A stretch of 64,000 bases of DNA, from the NCBI GenBank assembly GCA_020635695.1, contig JACJZH010000007.1:128871-192870 (forward strand). The letters run 5' to 3'. Numbering within the stretch: the stretch's first letter is position 1; each line of letters opens with the position of its first letter. Positions 50,951-60,181 of the stretch are shown piece by piece. The stretch is from Flavobacteriales bacterium. Lineage in GTDB: Bacteria; Bacteroidota; Bacteroidia; Flavobacteriales_F; PHOS-HE28. The position numbers and the translations under genes are program-made. The notes below the pieces were generated by a model. The model had not been told where the DNA came from. It saw nothing but the letters and a program-made list of their open reading frames with translations, and searched no databases.

Positions 50951-52624
50951 ATGACGCGCCCAACGCGAGCACAGGTCCTGTTCTGGTCCGCGATGAGCGG
51001 TGTGCTTTGGGTCCTGGCCTGGCCGGGCACCGGGGGGGTGTTCCCCCTTGCGTTCATCGCCTGGTGGCCCATGCTCCAGGCGGAGCGGGCGCATGACGCA
51101 CGCACCAGCGGCCGCCGACGTTCGTTCACGCCGTACCTGCTCCTGGGCCTGTTCATCTGGAACGCCAGCACGACCTGGTGGCTCGGTGCCGTGGACGAGC
51201 CCTGGGCAACGAGGCTGCTGTCAGGTGGTTTTCCCATGGTGGGGAACACGCTCCTGATGTCCCTGCCTTGGATCCTGAGGCGTTGGGTGGTACGACGGCT
51301 CGGCAGGGCCTGGTCGGACGTGACCCTCGTGCTGGCCTGGCTCGCGTTCGAGCGCCTGCATCACGATTGGGACCTTCAATGGCCATGGCTCACGTTGGGG
51401 AATGTGTTCGCCGAACATCCCGGTTGGATCCAGTGGTATGAATGGACAGGTGTCCTTGGTGGGTCGTTGTGGATATGGGCCACGGCCTTGCTGATCGACC
51501 GTGCCTGGAGCCTGCCCGGACCAGGCGGATCGATCAGCACGAGGTCTTCACGCCGGTATTCCGCGGTGGCCATCCTCGGCGTTCCTTCCCTCCTTTCCTT
51601 GGTCCTGTATGCCGCCTGGGATGATCAGGGCCAGCAGCTCGAGGTGGTGGTCGTCCAGCCCAATATCGACCCCTATCAGGAGAAGTTCGGCGGTGTGGAA
51701 CCGCTTGAGCAATTGGAGGGCATGCTCGCCCAGGCCGAGGCGGTGATGTCCGACAGCACCAGGTTGATCGTCCTCCCCGAGACCGCCCTGCAGGAGAACG
51801 CCACCGTCTCCGGTGCTCAGGACGGCCAGCTGAGGCTGCGGGGATTGTGGGAGAACGACCTGGAGGCCTCTCGCAGCGTACGGCGTATCAGGGAGTTCCT
51901 GGACCGGCATCCCCGTGCGTCGTTGCTTGCGGGCATGTCCTCGGCCTATCTGTTCGCACCGGGTGAGCCGCTGACCTCCACCGCACGGCGCCTTGGTGGA
52001 TCCGATCGTCATTATGAGGCCTACAATGCCGCCCTGTTCGTTGAGCGCGACCGGCCCGTTCAGGTCTACCACAAATCCAAGCTGGTGGCCGGGGTGGAGA
52101 AGTTGCCCTTCGAGTCGCTGTTGGGCTCGTTGGAGTACTTGAGCATAGACATGGGCGGCACCACCGGCAGCCTGGGCGTGCAGCAGGAGCGATCGGTGCT
52201 CCGGTCAGCGGATGGCAGGGTGGCCGTGGCCCCCGTGATCTGCTACGAGTCCGTCTTCGGCGACCACGTGGCGCCTCATGTACGCAATGGTGCGACCATG
52301 ATCGCGATCATGACCAATGATGGCTGGTGGGGACAAAGTCCGGGCTATCGCCAGCACCTGGCCTATGGCCGGCTGAGGGCCGTGGAGACACGCAGGGCGA
52401 TCGCCCGGTCGGCCAACACGGGGATCTCCTGTGTCATCGACCAACGTGGAACGGTGTGGCAGTCCACGGAATGGTGGCATGAGGCTGCCTTTCGCAGTGA
52501 ACTTCACACGTCCCACGAGCTTACCGTCTTTGTCCGCTACGGCGACCTCATCGGGCGTCTTGCCCTCCTGTTGCTGCCCATCCTGCTGGTCGCGGCCTTC
52601 GTGGCAGGAAGGACCGTCCCCTGA
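50951..52624 (+). CDS. lnt: Apolipoprotein N-acyltransferase
   Basis: A 557-residue inner-membrane enzyme adding the third acyl chain to lipoproteins. N-terminal half has several membrane segments (SGVLWVLAWPGTGGVFPLAF onward); the nitrilase-like periplasmic domain carries the triad Glu277 (VLPETALQEN), Lys375 (YHKSKLVAGVEKLPF) and Cys431 (APVICYESVFGD). A last segment near 530-550 anchors the C-terminus. All catalytic residues are intact. It lies 45 nt after the porU-like gene and may be co-transcribed. Lipoproteins encoded here are among possible substrates. Confidence 0.93.
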   Translation: MTRPTRAQVLFWSAMSGVLWVLAWPGTGGVFPLAFIAWWPMLQAERAHDARTSGRRRSFTPYLLLGLFIWNASTTWWLGAVDEPWATRLLSGGFPMVGNTLLMSLPWILRRWVVRRLGRAWSDVTLVLAWLAFERLHHDWDLQWPWLTLGNVFAEHPGWIQWYEWTGVLGGSLWIWATALLIDRAWSLPGPGGSISTRSSRRYSAVAILGVPSLLSLVLYAAWDDQGQQLEVVVVQPNIDPYQEKFGGVEPLEQLEGMLAQAEAVMSDSTRLIVLPETALQENATVSGAQDGQLRLRGLWENDLEASRSVRRIREFLDRHPRASLLAGMSSAYLFAPGEPLTSTARRLGGSDRHYEAYNAALFVERDRPVQVYHKSKLVAGVEKLPFESLLGSLEYLSIDMGGTTGSLGVQQERSVLRSADGRVAVAPVICYESVFGDHVAPHVRNGATMIAIMTNDGWWGQSPGYRQHLAYGRLRAVETRRAIARSANTGISCVIDQRGTVWQSTEWWHEAAFRSELHTSHELTVFVRYGDLIGRLALLLLPILLVAAFVAGRTVP

Positions 52625-52629
52625 ACGGA

Positions 52630-52653
52630 AAAGGGGCGCCGAAGCACCCCTTT
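52630..52653. terminator. Hairpin terminator between convergent genes
   Basis: AAAGGGG and CCCCTTT pair around a 10-nt loop just after the lnt stop and before the minus-strand gene ending at 52674. A-rich and T-rich flanks make it usable in both directions. Confidence 0.65.
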
Positions 52654-52673
52654 GACCGTACGGTTCGATCAGC

Positions 52674-53969
52674 TCAGTTCAACAGGACGCGCCGGGAATG
52701 GCTCTTGTCCGAGCCGCGCAGCTGCACCACGTACATGCCCGTGGCCAACGTTCCCTTCGGAATGGAGATCTGGGTCATCCCCTCATTGACGGCTGTCCTG
52801 GGGCGGGTGATGAGCACCTTGCCATGTGCGTCCATCAGCACGAGGTCATGGACGTCCTCGAAGCTCGAGCTGACCAGGATGTTCAGGTTCGTGCCATCAT
52901 CCCATGCGTTCACGATCTCCTGGCCACCGTTCTCCTGACATCCGGCAGAGATCGTGGGGTGGTAATGCGTCGTGCCATCGAAATCGGTCTGGGCCAGGCG
53001 GTAATAGCCCTGGGCCAGTGGCGACTCGTCCATGAAGGAATACTCCAGGAGCCCGACGCTCGTTCCGGCACCATCCACCACCCCGATCGGTTCCCAGGTC
53101 TGGGCATCCCGGCTGCGTTCCACCGTGAAGTGGTCGTTGTTCTCCTCACTGGCCGTCGTCCACTTCAAGCGGACCACATGACCTTCACAGGTGCCGGAGA
53201 AATCCAGGAGTTCGATCGGCAGGGGGTTGTTGAAATCCGACAAGGTCCAGGACCGGTAGAACTCCGCACCTGGAACGATGACCCCACTGACCGTGTTGGT
53301 CGCCGCAGTGGGTGCGCTCGCCGTGAACACACCGATCGGCAGGAAATCGCCCCAAAGGCCCAAGGAGTTATTGAAGCGCTGGGCACCGACCGGGCTGTTG
53401 GCGTTGATGATGTTCCCGCCGGTCACATCGGCACGGTCCACCACGAACGTGAGCGTGGCATTGGGCCGGGTCGTGTAGCCATAGTTGGGATCTTCGGTAT
53501 CGATGATCCAGAACCGGTCCACCGCGTTGGCCGAGTTGTTCACGGAACCGGTGGCCCAGTCCAACATGTGGGTCACATCCGTCGGGCGATACAGGTTGTT
53601 GTTCCACGCGTTGGCGGGGGCCACACTGCTGTGGTTGAAGGTCGAGAACACGACGGAACCGGCCGCCGATCCGGCGGAGGTCTTCTGATAGGTGAGCGGC
53701 ATCTTCACCCCGCTGGCCGTGGTGAACGGAACCACGTAGGTGTTGTTCGTGGCACCGATCCTCCAACGGACCCGGTTCAGTTCACCTTCGGAACGGATGT
53801 TCCCCCCGGTACCAAGGGTCTGGATGCCATTGGGGTTTCCGTGGTCAACGACCACCCAGGCCCCATTGTCGATGCGCACCCAGGCATCATCGTTGATGAC
53901 CAGCCGCCCTTGGCCCACCAAGGGAAGCATCAGTAGGGTCGCGATACCCGTGGTCAGAAATCGTGTCAT
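52674..53969 (-). CDS. T9SS-secreted protein with sorting domain
   Basis: A 431-residue secreted protein; ATG 53969 begins the signal peptide MTRFLTTGIATLLMLPLVGQ, and an exact TAAATTTG lies 8 nt upstream. The mature part starts GRLVINDDAWVRIDNGAWVVV and includes LPIELLDFSGTCEGHVVRLKW with TASEENNDHFTVERS, a fibronectin-like region very common before sorting domains. The C-terminus (VLMDAHGKVLITRPR, LATGMYVVQLRGSDKSHSRR) is a type A sorting domain. It is not modularly related to the five-gene array. Function unknown. Confidence 0.86.
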   Translation of the reverse strand: MTRFLTTGIATLLMLPLVGQGRLVINDDAWVRIDNGAWVVVDHGNPNGIQTLGTGGNIRSEGELNRVRWRIGATNNTYVVPFTTASGVKMPLTYQKTSAGSAAGSVVFSTFNHSSVAPANAWNNNLYRPTDVTHMLDWATGSVNNSANAVDRFWIIDTEDPNYGYTTRPNATLTFVVDRADVTGGNIINANSPVGAQRFNNSLGLWGDFLPIGVFTASAPTAATNTVSGVIVPGAEFYRSWTLSDFNNPLPIELLDFSGTCEGHVVRLKWTTASEENNDHFTVERSRDAQTWEPIGVVDGAGTSVGLLEYSFMDESPLAQGYYRLAQTDFDGTTHYHPTISAGCQENGGQEIVNAWDDGTNLNILVSSSFEDVHDLVLMDAHGKVLITRPRTAVNEGMTQISIPKGTLATGMYVVQLRGSDKSHSRRVLLN

Positions 53970-53977
53970 GGCAACCT

Positions 53978-53985
53978 CAAATTTA
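53978..53985 (-). promoter_or_regulatory. -7 promoter element TAAATTTG
   Basis: Exact TAnnTTTG match on the minus strand, 8 nt before ATG 53969. A divergent TATCTTCA for pabB lies at 54114-54121. Confidence 0.7.
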
Positions 53986-54130
53986 ATCCAGAACGCCCAT
54001 ATGTCAACAATCCGTGGGGCCGATCGTTCCCCATGCTCGGGATCCTGCCTTCCGGTATGGGTGGTCCCCTTCGCCCTTTGGACGATCGTGGGGGTGTTCG
54101 GTTGCCTGACAGGTATCTTCACCCGCCTGC

Positions 54131-55396
54131 ATGGATCCCTGGGCGTCCTTCCATCTCGGGCCCTGGTCGGGCCTTCGTCGCGAGCGCTTGAAGGACGAAC
54201 GGTTCTTCCTGGAACGCCATTTCCCCGCCGAGGACAGGGACCTCCTTTTTCTTGGTGCCACCGAGCTTCTGTCGATCGAGGAGGATGGGACTTCGCCCTT
54301 CGAGGTCTGGCGGGGCTTTCTGGGGGATGTGGCAGGCTGGTCCTATGGGATCCTTGCCTTCGACCTGAAGAACGGGCTCAATGACGTCAGCAGTCGGCAT
54401 TCCGCCCCTGAAGGTGTTCCGGGGCTCTTTTGGGCGGTTCCCAGGCTCGTGCTCGAGCGAAAGGGGCAGGACGCTTTCGTGCACCTTCCGGATGGCGGTC
54501 CGGCCGCTCTGTTGGAGGAGGCCAGGTCGCTGCTTGGGGAGACCTCGCCTCCGGGGAGGCAGTCTTCCCTGGAGTGGACCCTGTGTACCAGCAGGGAGGC
54601 CTATCTGGCGCGGGCCAGGGACCTGCTCGCTCACATCCAGCGCGGGGATATCTATGAGGTGAATTATTGCGTTGAGCGGAGAGCGAAGGCCATCGGGTGG
54701 GACCCGTTCCTGGGTTGGGAGCGTCTTCGTAGCCTGGCGCAGGCACCCCACGGAGCATTCCTGCGGATCGCCGACCACTTCGTGTTGTGCGCCAGTCCGG
54801 AGAGTTTCCTGCGCTTCGATGGAGACCAGGTGTCGGCAGAACCGATGAAGGGCACCCGTCCCCGACATCAGGAACACGAGCTCGATGCACGATTGGCCTA
54901 CGAGCTCCGCACCGATGAGAAGGAGCGCAGCGAGAACGTCATGACCGTGGATGTGATGCGGAACGACCTTTCCCGCGTTGCACGACCGGGCTCCGTCAGG
55001 GTGGATGAGCTGTTCGCGGTCCGGACCCACCCCGGCGTCCACCAACTGGTGAGCAAGGTCTCCGCGACCATGGGTGCCGGGTTCGGGCCGGTGGATGTGG
55101 TCCAGGCCGCCTGGCCCATGGCGAGCATGACCGGAGCCCCCAAGCTGCGTGCCATGCAGTTGATCGACAAGGCCGAGGACGGTCGCAGAGGCCTGTTCAG
55201 CGGCAGTATCGGCTGGTTCGCTCCGGATGGCACGGGTGACCTCAATGTGGTGATCAGGACCCTGCTCCATGATGCGGTGACCGGGACCTGTAGCCTGAGC
55301 ACCGGCAGTGCATTGACGGCGCTCTGCGACCCTGAGAAGGAATGGGAGGAATGCCAGCTGAAGGCACGGTCCGTCATCGATGCCCTGGAAGCATGA
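54131..55396 (+). CDS. pabB: Aminodeoxychorismate synthase component I
   Basis: A 421-residue chorismate-binding enzyme of folate synthesis. Key motifs are IQRGDIYEVNYCVER, the ASPESFLRF strand, the MKGTRPRH loop, SENVMTVDVMRNDLSRVA, AAWPMASMTGAPKLRAMQLID and FSGSIGWFAPDG. These fit PabB or anthranilate synthase component I; the compact length and partner tilS favour PabB. A glutamine amidotransferase subunit is not adjacent. The stop overlaps the tilS ATG by 4 nt (ATGA). Confidence 0.86.
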   Translation: MDPWASFHLGPWSGLRRERLKDERFFLERHFPAEDRDLLFLGATELLSIEEDGTSPFEVWRGFLGDVAGWSYGILAFDLKNGLNDVSSRHSAPEGVPGLFWAVPRLVLERKGQDAFVHLPDGGPAALLEEARSLLGETSPPGRQSSLEWTLCTSREAYLARARDLLAHIQRGDIYEVNYCVERRAKAIGWDPFLGWERLRSLAQAPHGAFLRIADHFVLCASPESFLRFDGDQVSAEPMKGTRPRHQEHELDARLAYELRTDEKERSENVMTVDVMRNDLSRVARPGSVRVDELFAVRTHPGVHQLVSKVSATMGAGFGPVDVVQAAWPMASMTGAPKLRAMQLIDKAEDGRRGLFSGSIGWFAPDGTGDLNVVIRTLLHDAVTGTCSLSTGSALTALCDPEKEWEECQLKARSVIDALEA

Positions 55397-56700
55397 TCGC
55401 AGAGCGCGTTCATCGGACCCTCCTCCGCCACCGGATGCTGGAACCGGGGCAGCCTGTCCTTGTCGCGGTCAGCGGGGGTGTGGACAGCATGGTGCTCCTG
55501 CATGTCCTCCAGCGCCTTGGGCATCCGATCACGGTGCTGCATGTGGACCATGGTCTGCGAGGTGCGGAGAGCGATGCGGACCGGAGCTTTGTGGAAGAGC
55601 AGGCGCGAAGATGCGGGTGGCCTTGCCAGAGCGTCCGGCTGGATGTTCGTGCCGAGGCAGCGAAGCCCGGGGTGTCCATCCAGATGGCGGCCAGGGAGCT
55701 CCGCTATGCCTGGTTCCGGGAACGCATGAACGCCCTCGGGGTCCCGGTGCTGGCAACGGCCCATCATCGTGATGATGCGATCGAGACCCTGCTGCTGAAC
55801 ATGCTCCGGGGTGCCGGTCGTCAGGGGTTCATGGGGCTGCCACCCACACGCAACGGGATCGTGCGACCCTTGATCGAGGTGTCCAGGCAGGATATCGAGG
55901 CCTTCGCCCGGGAACAGGGCATCGCGTTCCGCGATGACCCGAGCAACCGGGACCCCGCGTACCTGCGGAACCGTGTGCGGCACGAGCTGCTTCCCCTGTT
56001 GGAGGCGCTCCATCCAGGTGCCCGCCAAAGCCTTGGGAGGGCCACCGTGATGCTCCGTGAGCTGGGCGGTCTTACGGACAGGGCCTTGACCAGGGAATTG
56101 GAACTCCGTGTCAAGCCGTTGGGCCTGCCGTTGTCCGATATCCGGGAGAGCGATCATCCGCATGCACTCCTGGCGGCTTTCATGCAGGACCATCCTTTGC
56201 ACCCGGACCGCGTGGAGCAGGTACTGGATTCCTTGGAGGCCGGCGGCTCCGGAAGGTGCTTTCCGGTGGAGGGTGGAGCATGGTTGTTGGACAGGGAGCA
56301 TCTGCGTTGGATGCCGGAACGGCGACCGGTCGCCACCATCGAGCTAGGGAAGGACCTCGAACTTTCCCCGGAAGCTCCCGTTGAGGCCCGGCGTATGACC
56401 TCCGGCGACCTTCCTGCTCACTTCGGGCCCGATGACGTCTGGCTGGACGAGGACCGGCTGGCATTCCCGCTTGTGCTGCGACCCTGGCGTTCAGGAGACC
56501 GGATCAGGCCCTTGGGAATGACCGGAAGCAGGCTGGTGAGCGATGTGCTGACCGATGCGAAGGTGCCCCTTGACGTGAAAGCATCGGTGAGGGTGCTGGA
56601 GAGCCGAGGAACATTGGTATGGGTGTGTGGATACCGCCTGGCCGAGGGGTTCCAGGCCGACGCAGGCTCGCGGAGCGTGGTCCGTATCGTTCTTCGGTAG
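55393..56700 (+). CDS. tilS: tRNA(Ile)-lysidine synthase
   Basis: A 435-residue PP-loop ATPase that modifies C34 of tRNA-Ile to lysidine. The PP-loop SGGVDSMVLLHVL is at residues 27-39, followed by HVDHGLRG, ATAHHRDDAIETLLLNMLRG and DPSNRDPAYLRNRVRHELLP, all diagnostic. The C-terminal TilS domain (LRPWRSGDRIRPLGMTGSRLVSD) is present. ATG 55393 overlaps the pabB stop by 4 nt. Essential in most bacteria. Confidence 0.94.
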   Translation: MIAERVHRTLLRHRMLEPGQPVLVAVSGGVDSMVLLHVLQRLGHPITVLHVDHGLRGAESDADRSFVEEQARRCGWPCQSVRLDVRAEAAKPGVSIQMAARELRYAWFRERMNALGVPVLATAHHRDDAIETLLLNMLRGAGRQGFMGLPPTRNGIVRPLIEVSRQDIEAFAREQGIAFRDDPSNRDPAYLRNRVRHELLPLLEALHPGARQSLGRATVMLRELGGLTDRALTRELELRVKPLGLPLSDIRESDHPHALLAAFMQDHPLHPDRVEQVLDSLEAGGSGRCFPVEGGAWLLDREHLRWMPERRPVATIELGKDLELSPEAPVEARRMTSGDLPAHFGPDDVWLDEDRLAFPLVLRPWRSGDRIRPLGMTGSRLVSDVLTDAKVPLDVKASVRVLESRGTLVWVCGYRLAEGFQADAGSRSVVRIVLR

Positions 56701-56757
56701 TGTCGTTCCGTCATCCATGGACGTTCGTATCTTCAGGGCTGCCCAATCCAGACCATC

Positions 56758-57048
56758 ATGATCCCCAGCAGTGCCGTTGCGATCGCCAAGGAGGATATCC
56801 CATCCCTTCGTTTCCCCCGTGAGGCCGTGCATCTTTCCGACGACCACCGGGACAAGCTCAGGAAGAAACTGGACCAGGCCATGCGTCTGGGGAACAACGA
56901 GCATGTGAAATGCCGCATCCTGTTCCGCGATGACGAAGGCATCAAGTACGTGGAGACCACGGTCTGGACGTTCGACAGGGACCGGATCGTGCTGAAGTAC
57001 GGCACCACCATCCCCTTCCAACGTGTGATCGACATCCTGTTCCCTTGA
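56758..57048 (+). CDS. Small conserved Bacteroidota protein
   Basis: A 96-residue soluble protein (MIPSSAVAIAKEDIPSLRFP to VIDILFP). The region VKCRILFRDDEGIKYVETTVW followed by IVLKYGTTIPFQRVI matches my recollection of a short conserved hypothetical family in Bacteroidota with a VETTVW motif. No signal peptide or membrane segment. A TATCTTCA element lies 22 nt upstream (56728-56735), so it is likely monocistronic. Function unknown. Confidence 0.7.
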   Translation: MIPSSAVAIAKEDIPSLRFPREAVHLSDDHRDKLRKKLDQAMRLGNNEHVKCRILFRDDEGIKYVETTVWTFDRDRIVLKYGTTIPFQRVIDILFP

Positions 57049-57134
57049 AGAGGGTGGGATCCAGGCCGTGCGCTTGGTGCGGTGGGAATGCAAGCTTCTT
57101 TTTGGCGGGGTCGGGCGAGCCCTTCAGGACCGGC

Positions 57135-57142
57135 TATTTTTG
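57135..57142 (+). promoter_or_regulatory. -7 promoter element TATTTTTG
   Basis: Exact TAnnTTTG match 5 nt before GTG 57148. It decides the start of the DsbD-alpha-like gene and predicts a leaderless message. Confidence 0.7.
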
Positions 57143-57147
57143 CGGTC

Positions 57148-57609
57148 GTGAAGTGCTGTGCACCATTCATCGCCACCGTCCTCATGATCGGGCTCGGTGT
57201 TCTGCAGGCGACCGCCCAGCGACCGGTGCAATGGACGTTCTCCGCCGTTGGCAATGAAGCTGGAGCCCTGGTGACGGCCCGGGCCTTGGTGGATGCCGGG
57301 TGGCATATCTATGCCACCGAATTGCCGCAGGATGGAGGGCCATTGCCCACGATCTTCCAAGTGGAGCCGGAGGACTCGGTGTTATGGAACGGCACCGTGC
57401 TGGAACCGGATCCCGAGGATGTGTACGATCCCAATTTCGGCATGCCGGTGAGCTACCACTCCGGTGAGGTGGTCTTCCGGATACCTGTGGACCATGAGGG
57501 TGGCGGCGCGTTCACCGTGGCCGGGGTCGTGGAGTTCATGGTCTGCAACGAGGAAATGTGCCTGCCGCCGACCACCGTTCCATTCCGGGTGGCCGTGCCC
57601 GCACTTTGA
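57148..57609 (+). CDS. Stand-alone DsbD alpha-domain-like periplasmic protein
   Basis: A 153-residue protein starting at GTG 57148, with signal peptide KCCAPFIATVLMIGLGVLQ ending at ATAQ. The rest is one DsbD N-terminal (alpha) domain: WHIYATELPQDGGPLPTIF, then the cysteine pair FMVCNEEMCLPPTTV. It ends 11 nt before dsbD, whose first two domains are homologous. The likely role is relaying electrons from DsbD to periplasmic thiol proteins. The start rests on the promoter element 5 nt upstream. Confidence 0.83.
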   Translation: MKCCAPFIATVLMIGLGVLQATAQRPVQWTFSAVGNEAGALVTARALVDAGWHIYATELPQDGGPLPTIFQVEPEDSVLWNGTVLEPDPEDVYDPNFGMPVSYHSGEVVFRIPVDHEGGGAFTVAGVVEFMVCNEEMCLPPTTVPFRVAVPAL

Positions 57610-57620
57610 ACCAATGTCCC

Positions 57621-60119
57621 ATGCGTAGTGCGTTCCTGCTCCCATTCCTGATCCTGGCCACGGTCACCCATGCCCAGTTGCCCGGCATGGGCGAGGGGTC
57701 CTTGGAACCCGTGTCCTGGTCCATCAGCATGCTCGACCATGGGGATGGCGAGTGGGACCTGATCTTCCGAGCTGATATCGACGATGGTTGGTACGTCTAT
57801 TCCCAGCAGCTCACCGGCGACATGGGGCCCATACCCACCACGCTCGCTTTTGACACGCTTGGACACGTGGAATTGATCGGTGCGGCGACCGAGACCGGCG
57901 CCAAGGAGATCAAGGGCCATGACGAGATGTTCGACATGGAGGTGAAGAAGTTCAAGGGACATGCCCTCTTCACCCAACGGGTCCGTCTCAGTGACCCCAC
58001 ACTGCCCATCACCGGGCGGTTGGACTACATGAGCTGTGATGACAGCCGGTGCATCTTCCCCGACCCGGTGTATTTCCAGGTGGTACCGGCCGAGGACCGC
58101 CATGCCTTCGATGGGCTCCCGTTCACTTCGGAAGGCGGCCCCGGAGGGAATGCCATAGGCGACGACCCGGTCTCCTGGACCATCGTACCCAACGACCTGG
58201 GGGGCGGACGGTGGCGTCTGGACTTCGTGGCCACGGTGCAGGACGGCTGGTATGTGTACTCGCAGAACGACTACGGCGACATGGGCCCGATGCCCACGCA
58301 GATCGCCTTCGACACGCTGGACCATGTGCTGCTCCGGGGCGATGCCACCGAGTCCGGCGACCATGTGAAGGAGGGGCACGACCCCATCTTCGAGATGACG
58401 GTGAAGAAGTTCGGCCACGCGGCGACCTTCTCGAGGGAACTGGAGGTGAGCGATCCCTCCGTGGATGTCACCGGCGTCATCAACTTCATGACCTGTAATG
58501 ACGAGGCCTGCATCTTCCCGGACCCGCTGCCTTTCGCCGTTGGGCTTGCCTCGGGTTCCATCCGCCTGGGCGACGAGCTGATCGACGGGCCATCCGTTGC
58601 CGGCATCGACTACAAGCTTCCCCATGTGGACCTGGAGGACCCCGTGGTGAAGGGTGGGGCCGGCACGTCCAATTCCGGTGTCAAGAAGGGCAGCTCCATG
58701 TGGCGTATCTTCTTCCTGGGCTTCATCGGCGGGCTGCTGGCCCTGCTCACGCCCTGCGTGTTCCCGATGATCCCGCTCACGGTGAGCTTCTTCACCAAGG
58801 GCAGCGAGGACAAGGCGAAGGGGCTGCGCAGTGCCATCACCTATGGTGCGTTCATCCTGGTCATCTACCTGCTGTTCAGCGTGCCCTTCCACCTGCTGGG
58901 CAGTGTGAACCCGGAGATATTCAACGAGATCAGCACCAACCCCTGGCTCAACATCTTCTTCTTCGTCATCTTCATCGTCTTCGCCATCTCGTTCTTCGGC
59001 TACTTCGAGATCACGCTGCCGGCCAGCTGGGTGAACCGGATGGACCAGAACGCAAGCCAGGCGGGCGGGCTGATCGGCATCTTCTTCATGGCGCTCACCC
59101 TGGCGCTGGTGTCCTTCAGCTGCACGGGTCCCATTCTGGGTTCCTTGTTGGCCGGGGCGCTCACGGCGGACGGCGGGGCCTGGCAGCTCACCGCCGGCAT
59201 GGGCGGCTTCGGGCTGGCGCTGGCGCTGCCCTTCGGGCTCTTCGCCCTGTTCCCGCAGTGGCTCAACAGCCTGCCCCGCTCGGGCAGCTGGCTGAACAGC
59301 GTGAAGGTGGTGCTGGGCTTCGCCGAAGTGGCGCTGGCCTTCAAGTTCCTGAGCAACGCCGACCTGGTGAAGCATTGGAACCTGGTGCCCTACGAGCTGT
59401 TCATGGCCATCTGGGTGATCTGCGGCATCGGCATCGTGCTGTACCTCCTGGGGAAGATCCGCTTCCCACACGACAGCCCGGTGAAGAAGCTCTCCGGTGC
59501 TCGCTGGGCCTTCACCGCGCTGTTCGCCCTGGCCACCGGCTACATGCTCATGGGCTTCCGCTACAACAAGGCCACCGAGACCTTCACCACGCTGAAGCTG
59601 ATGAGCGGGCTGGCACCGCCTGTGGGCTACAGCTGGATCTTCCCCAAGCACTGCCCCCACGACCTGCCCTGCTTCCACGACCTGGACGACGCCATGGCCG
59701 AGGCGGAACGGACCAACAAGCCCCTGCTCCTGGATTTCACCGGCTACGCCTGTGTGAACTGCCGCAAGATGGAGGAGCATGTGTGGCCCGAGCCCGGCGT
59801 GTTCGACCTCATCCAGAACGAGTACATCCTGGTCTCCCTCTACGTGGACGACAAGGAGGAACTGCCCGAGGAGGAGCAGCACGTGTACGAGACCAGCACC
59901 GGCAAGAAGAAGCTGATCGAGACCAAGGGGAACAAGTGGAGCACGCTGCAGTCCGAGACCTTCGTGATCAGCAGCCAACCCTACTACGCGTTGCTGAGCC
60001 CCGAAGGCAAGCTCCTGACCGACCCGGTGGCCTACACGCCGGATGCCTCCGAATACCAAGCGTTCCTGGAGCGCGGCATCGAGGGGATGAAGGTGCTGGA
60101 CCAGCAGGCCAGCCGCTGA
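57621..60119 (+). CDS. dsbD: Thiol:disulfide interchange protein DsbD
   Basis: An 832-residue electron conduit from the cytoplasm to the periplasm. After signal peptide MRSAFLLPFLILATVTHAQ come two tandem alpha-type domains, each with a cysteine pair (YMSCDDSRCIFPDPV and FMTCNDEACIFPDPL). The membrane beta domain has the key cysteines in LLTPCVFPMIPL and SFSCTGPILGSLL, and the C-terminal thioredoxin domain has TGYACVNCRKMEEHVW. Two alpha domains instead of one is unusual; with the adjacent stand-alone copy there are three. Operonic with 57148-57609. Confidence 0.92.
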   Translation: MRSAFLLPFLILATVTHAQLPGMGEGSLEPVSWSISMLDHGDGEWDLIFRADIDDGWYVYSQQLTGDMGPIPTTLAFDTLGHVELIGAATETGAKEIKGHDEMFDMEVKKFKGHALFTQRVRLSDPTLPITGRLDYMSCDDSRCIFPDPVYFQVVPAEDRHAFDGLPFTSEGGPGGNAIGDDPVSWTIVPNDLGGGRWRLDFVATVQDGWYVYSQNDYGDMGPMPTQIAFDTLDHVLLRGDATESGDHVKEGHDPIFEMTVKKFGHAATFSRELEVSDPSVDVTGVINFMTCNDEACIFPDPLPFAVGLASGSIRLGDELIDGPSVAGIDYKLPHVDLEDPVVKGGAGTSNSGVKKGSSMWRIFFLGFIGGLLALLTPCVFPMIPLTVSFFTKGSEDKAKGLRSAITYGAFILVIYLLFSVPFHLLGSVNPEIFNEISTNPWLNIFFFVIFIVFAISFFGYFEITLPASWVNRMDQNASQAGGLIGIFFMALTLALVSFSCTGPILGSLLAGALTADGGAWQLTAGMGGFGLALALPFGLFALFPQWLNSLPRSGSWLNSVKVVLGFAEVALAFKFLSNADLVKHWNLVPYELFMAIWVICGIGIVLYLLGKIRFPHDSPVKKLSGARWAFTALFALATGYMLMGFRYNKATETFTTLKLMSGLAPPVGYSWIFPKHCPHDLPCFHDLDDAMAEAERTNKPLLLDFTGYACVNCRKMEEHVWPEPGVFDLIQNEYILVSLYVDDKEELPEEEQHVYETSTGKKKLIETKGNKWSTLQSETFVISSQPYYALLSPEGKLLTDPVAYTPDASEYQAFLERGIEGMKVLDQQASR

Positions 60120-60142
60120 CCTCCTGACGGTTTGCATGTCAG

Positions 60143-60169
60143 GTTCGTGACAGTATATTTGTCACGAAC
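60143..60169 (+). promoter_or_regulatory. Palindromic operator enclosing a TATATTTG promoter
   Basis: Perfect 10-nt arms GTTCGTGACA and TGTCACGAAC, separated by 7 nt, surround the -7 element TATATTTG (60154-60161). Start codon of the ORF6N gene is at 60182. Such a layout fits a repressor site, probably for the ORF6N protein itself (inference). Confidence 0.75.
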
Positions 60170-60181
60170 AAGTGCCGTGTG

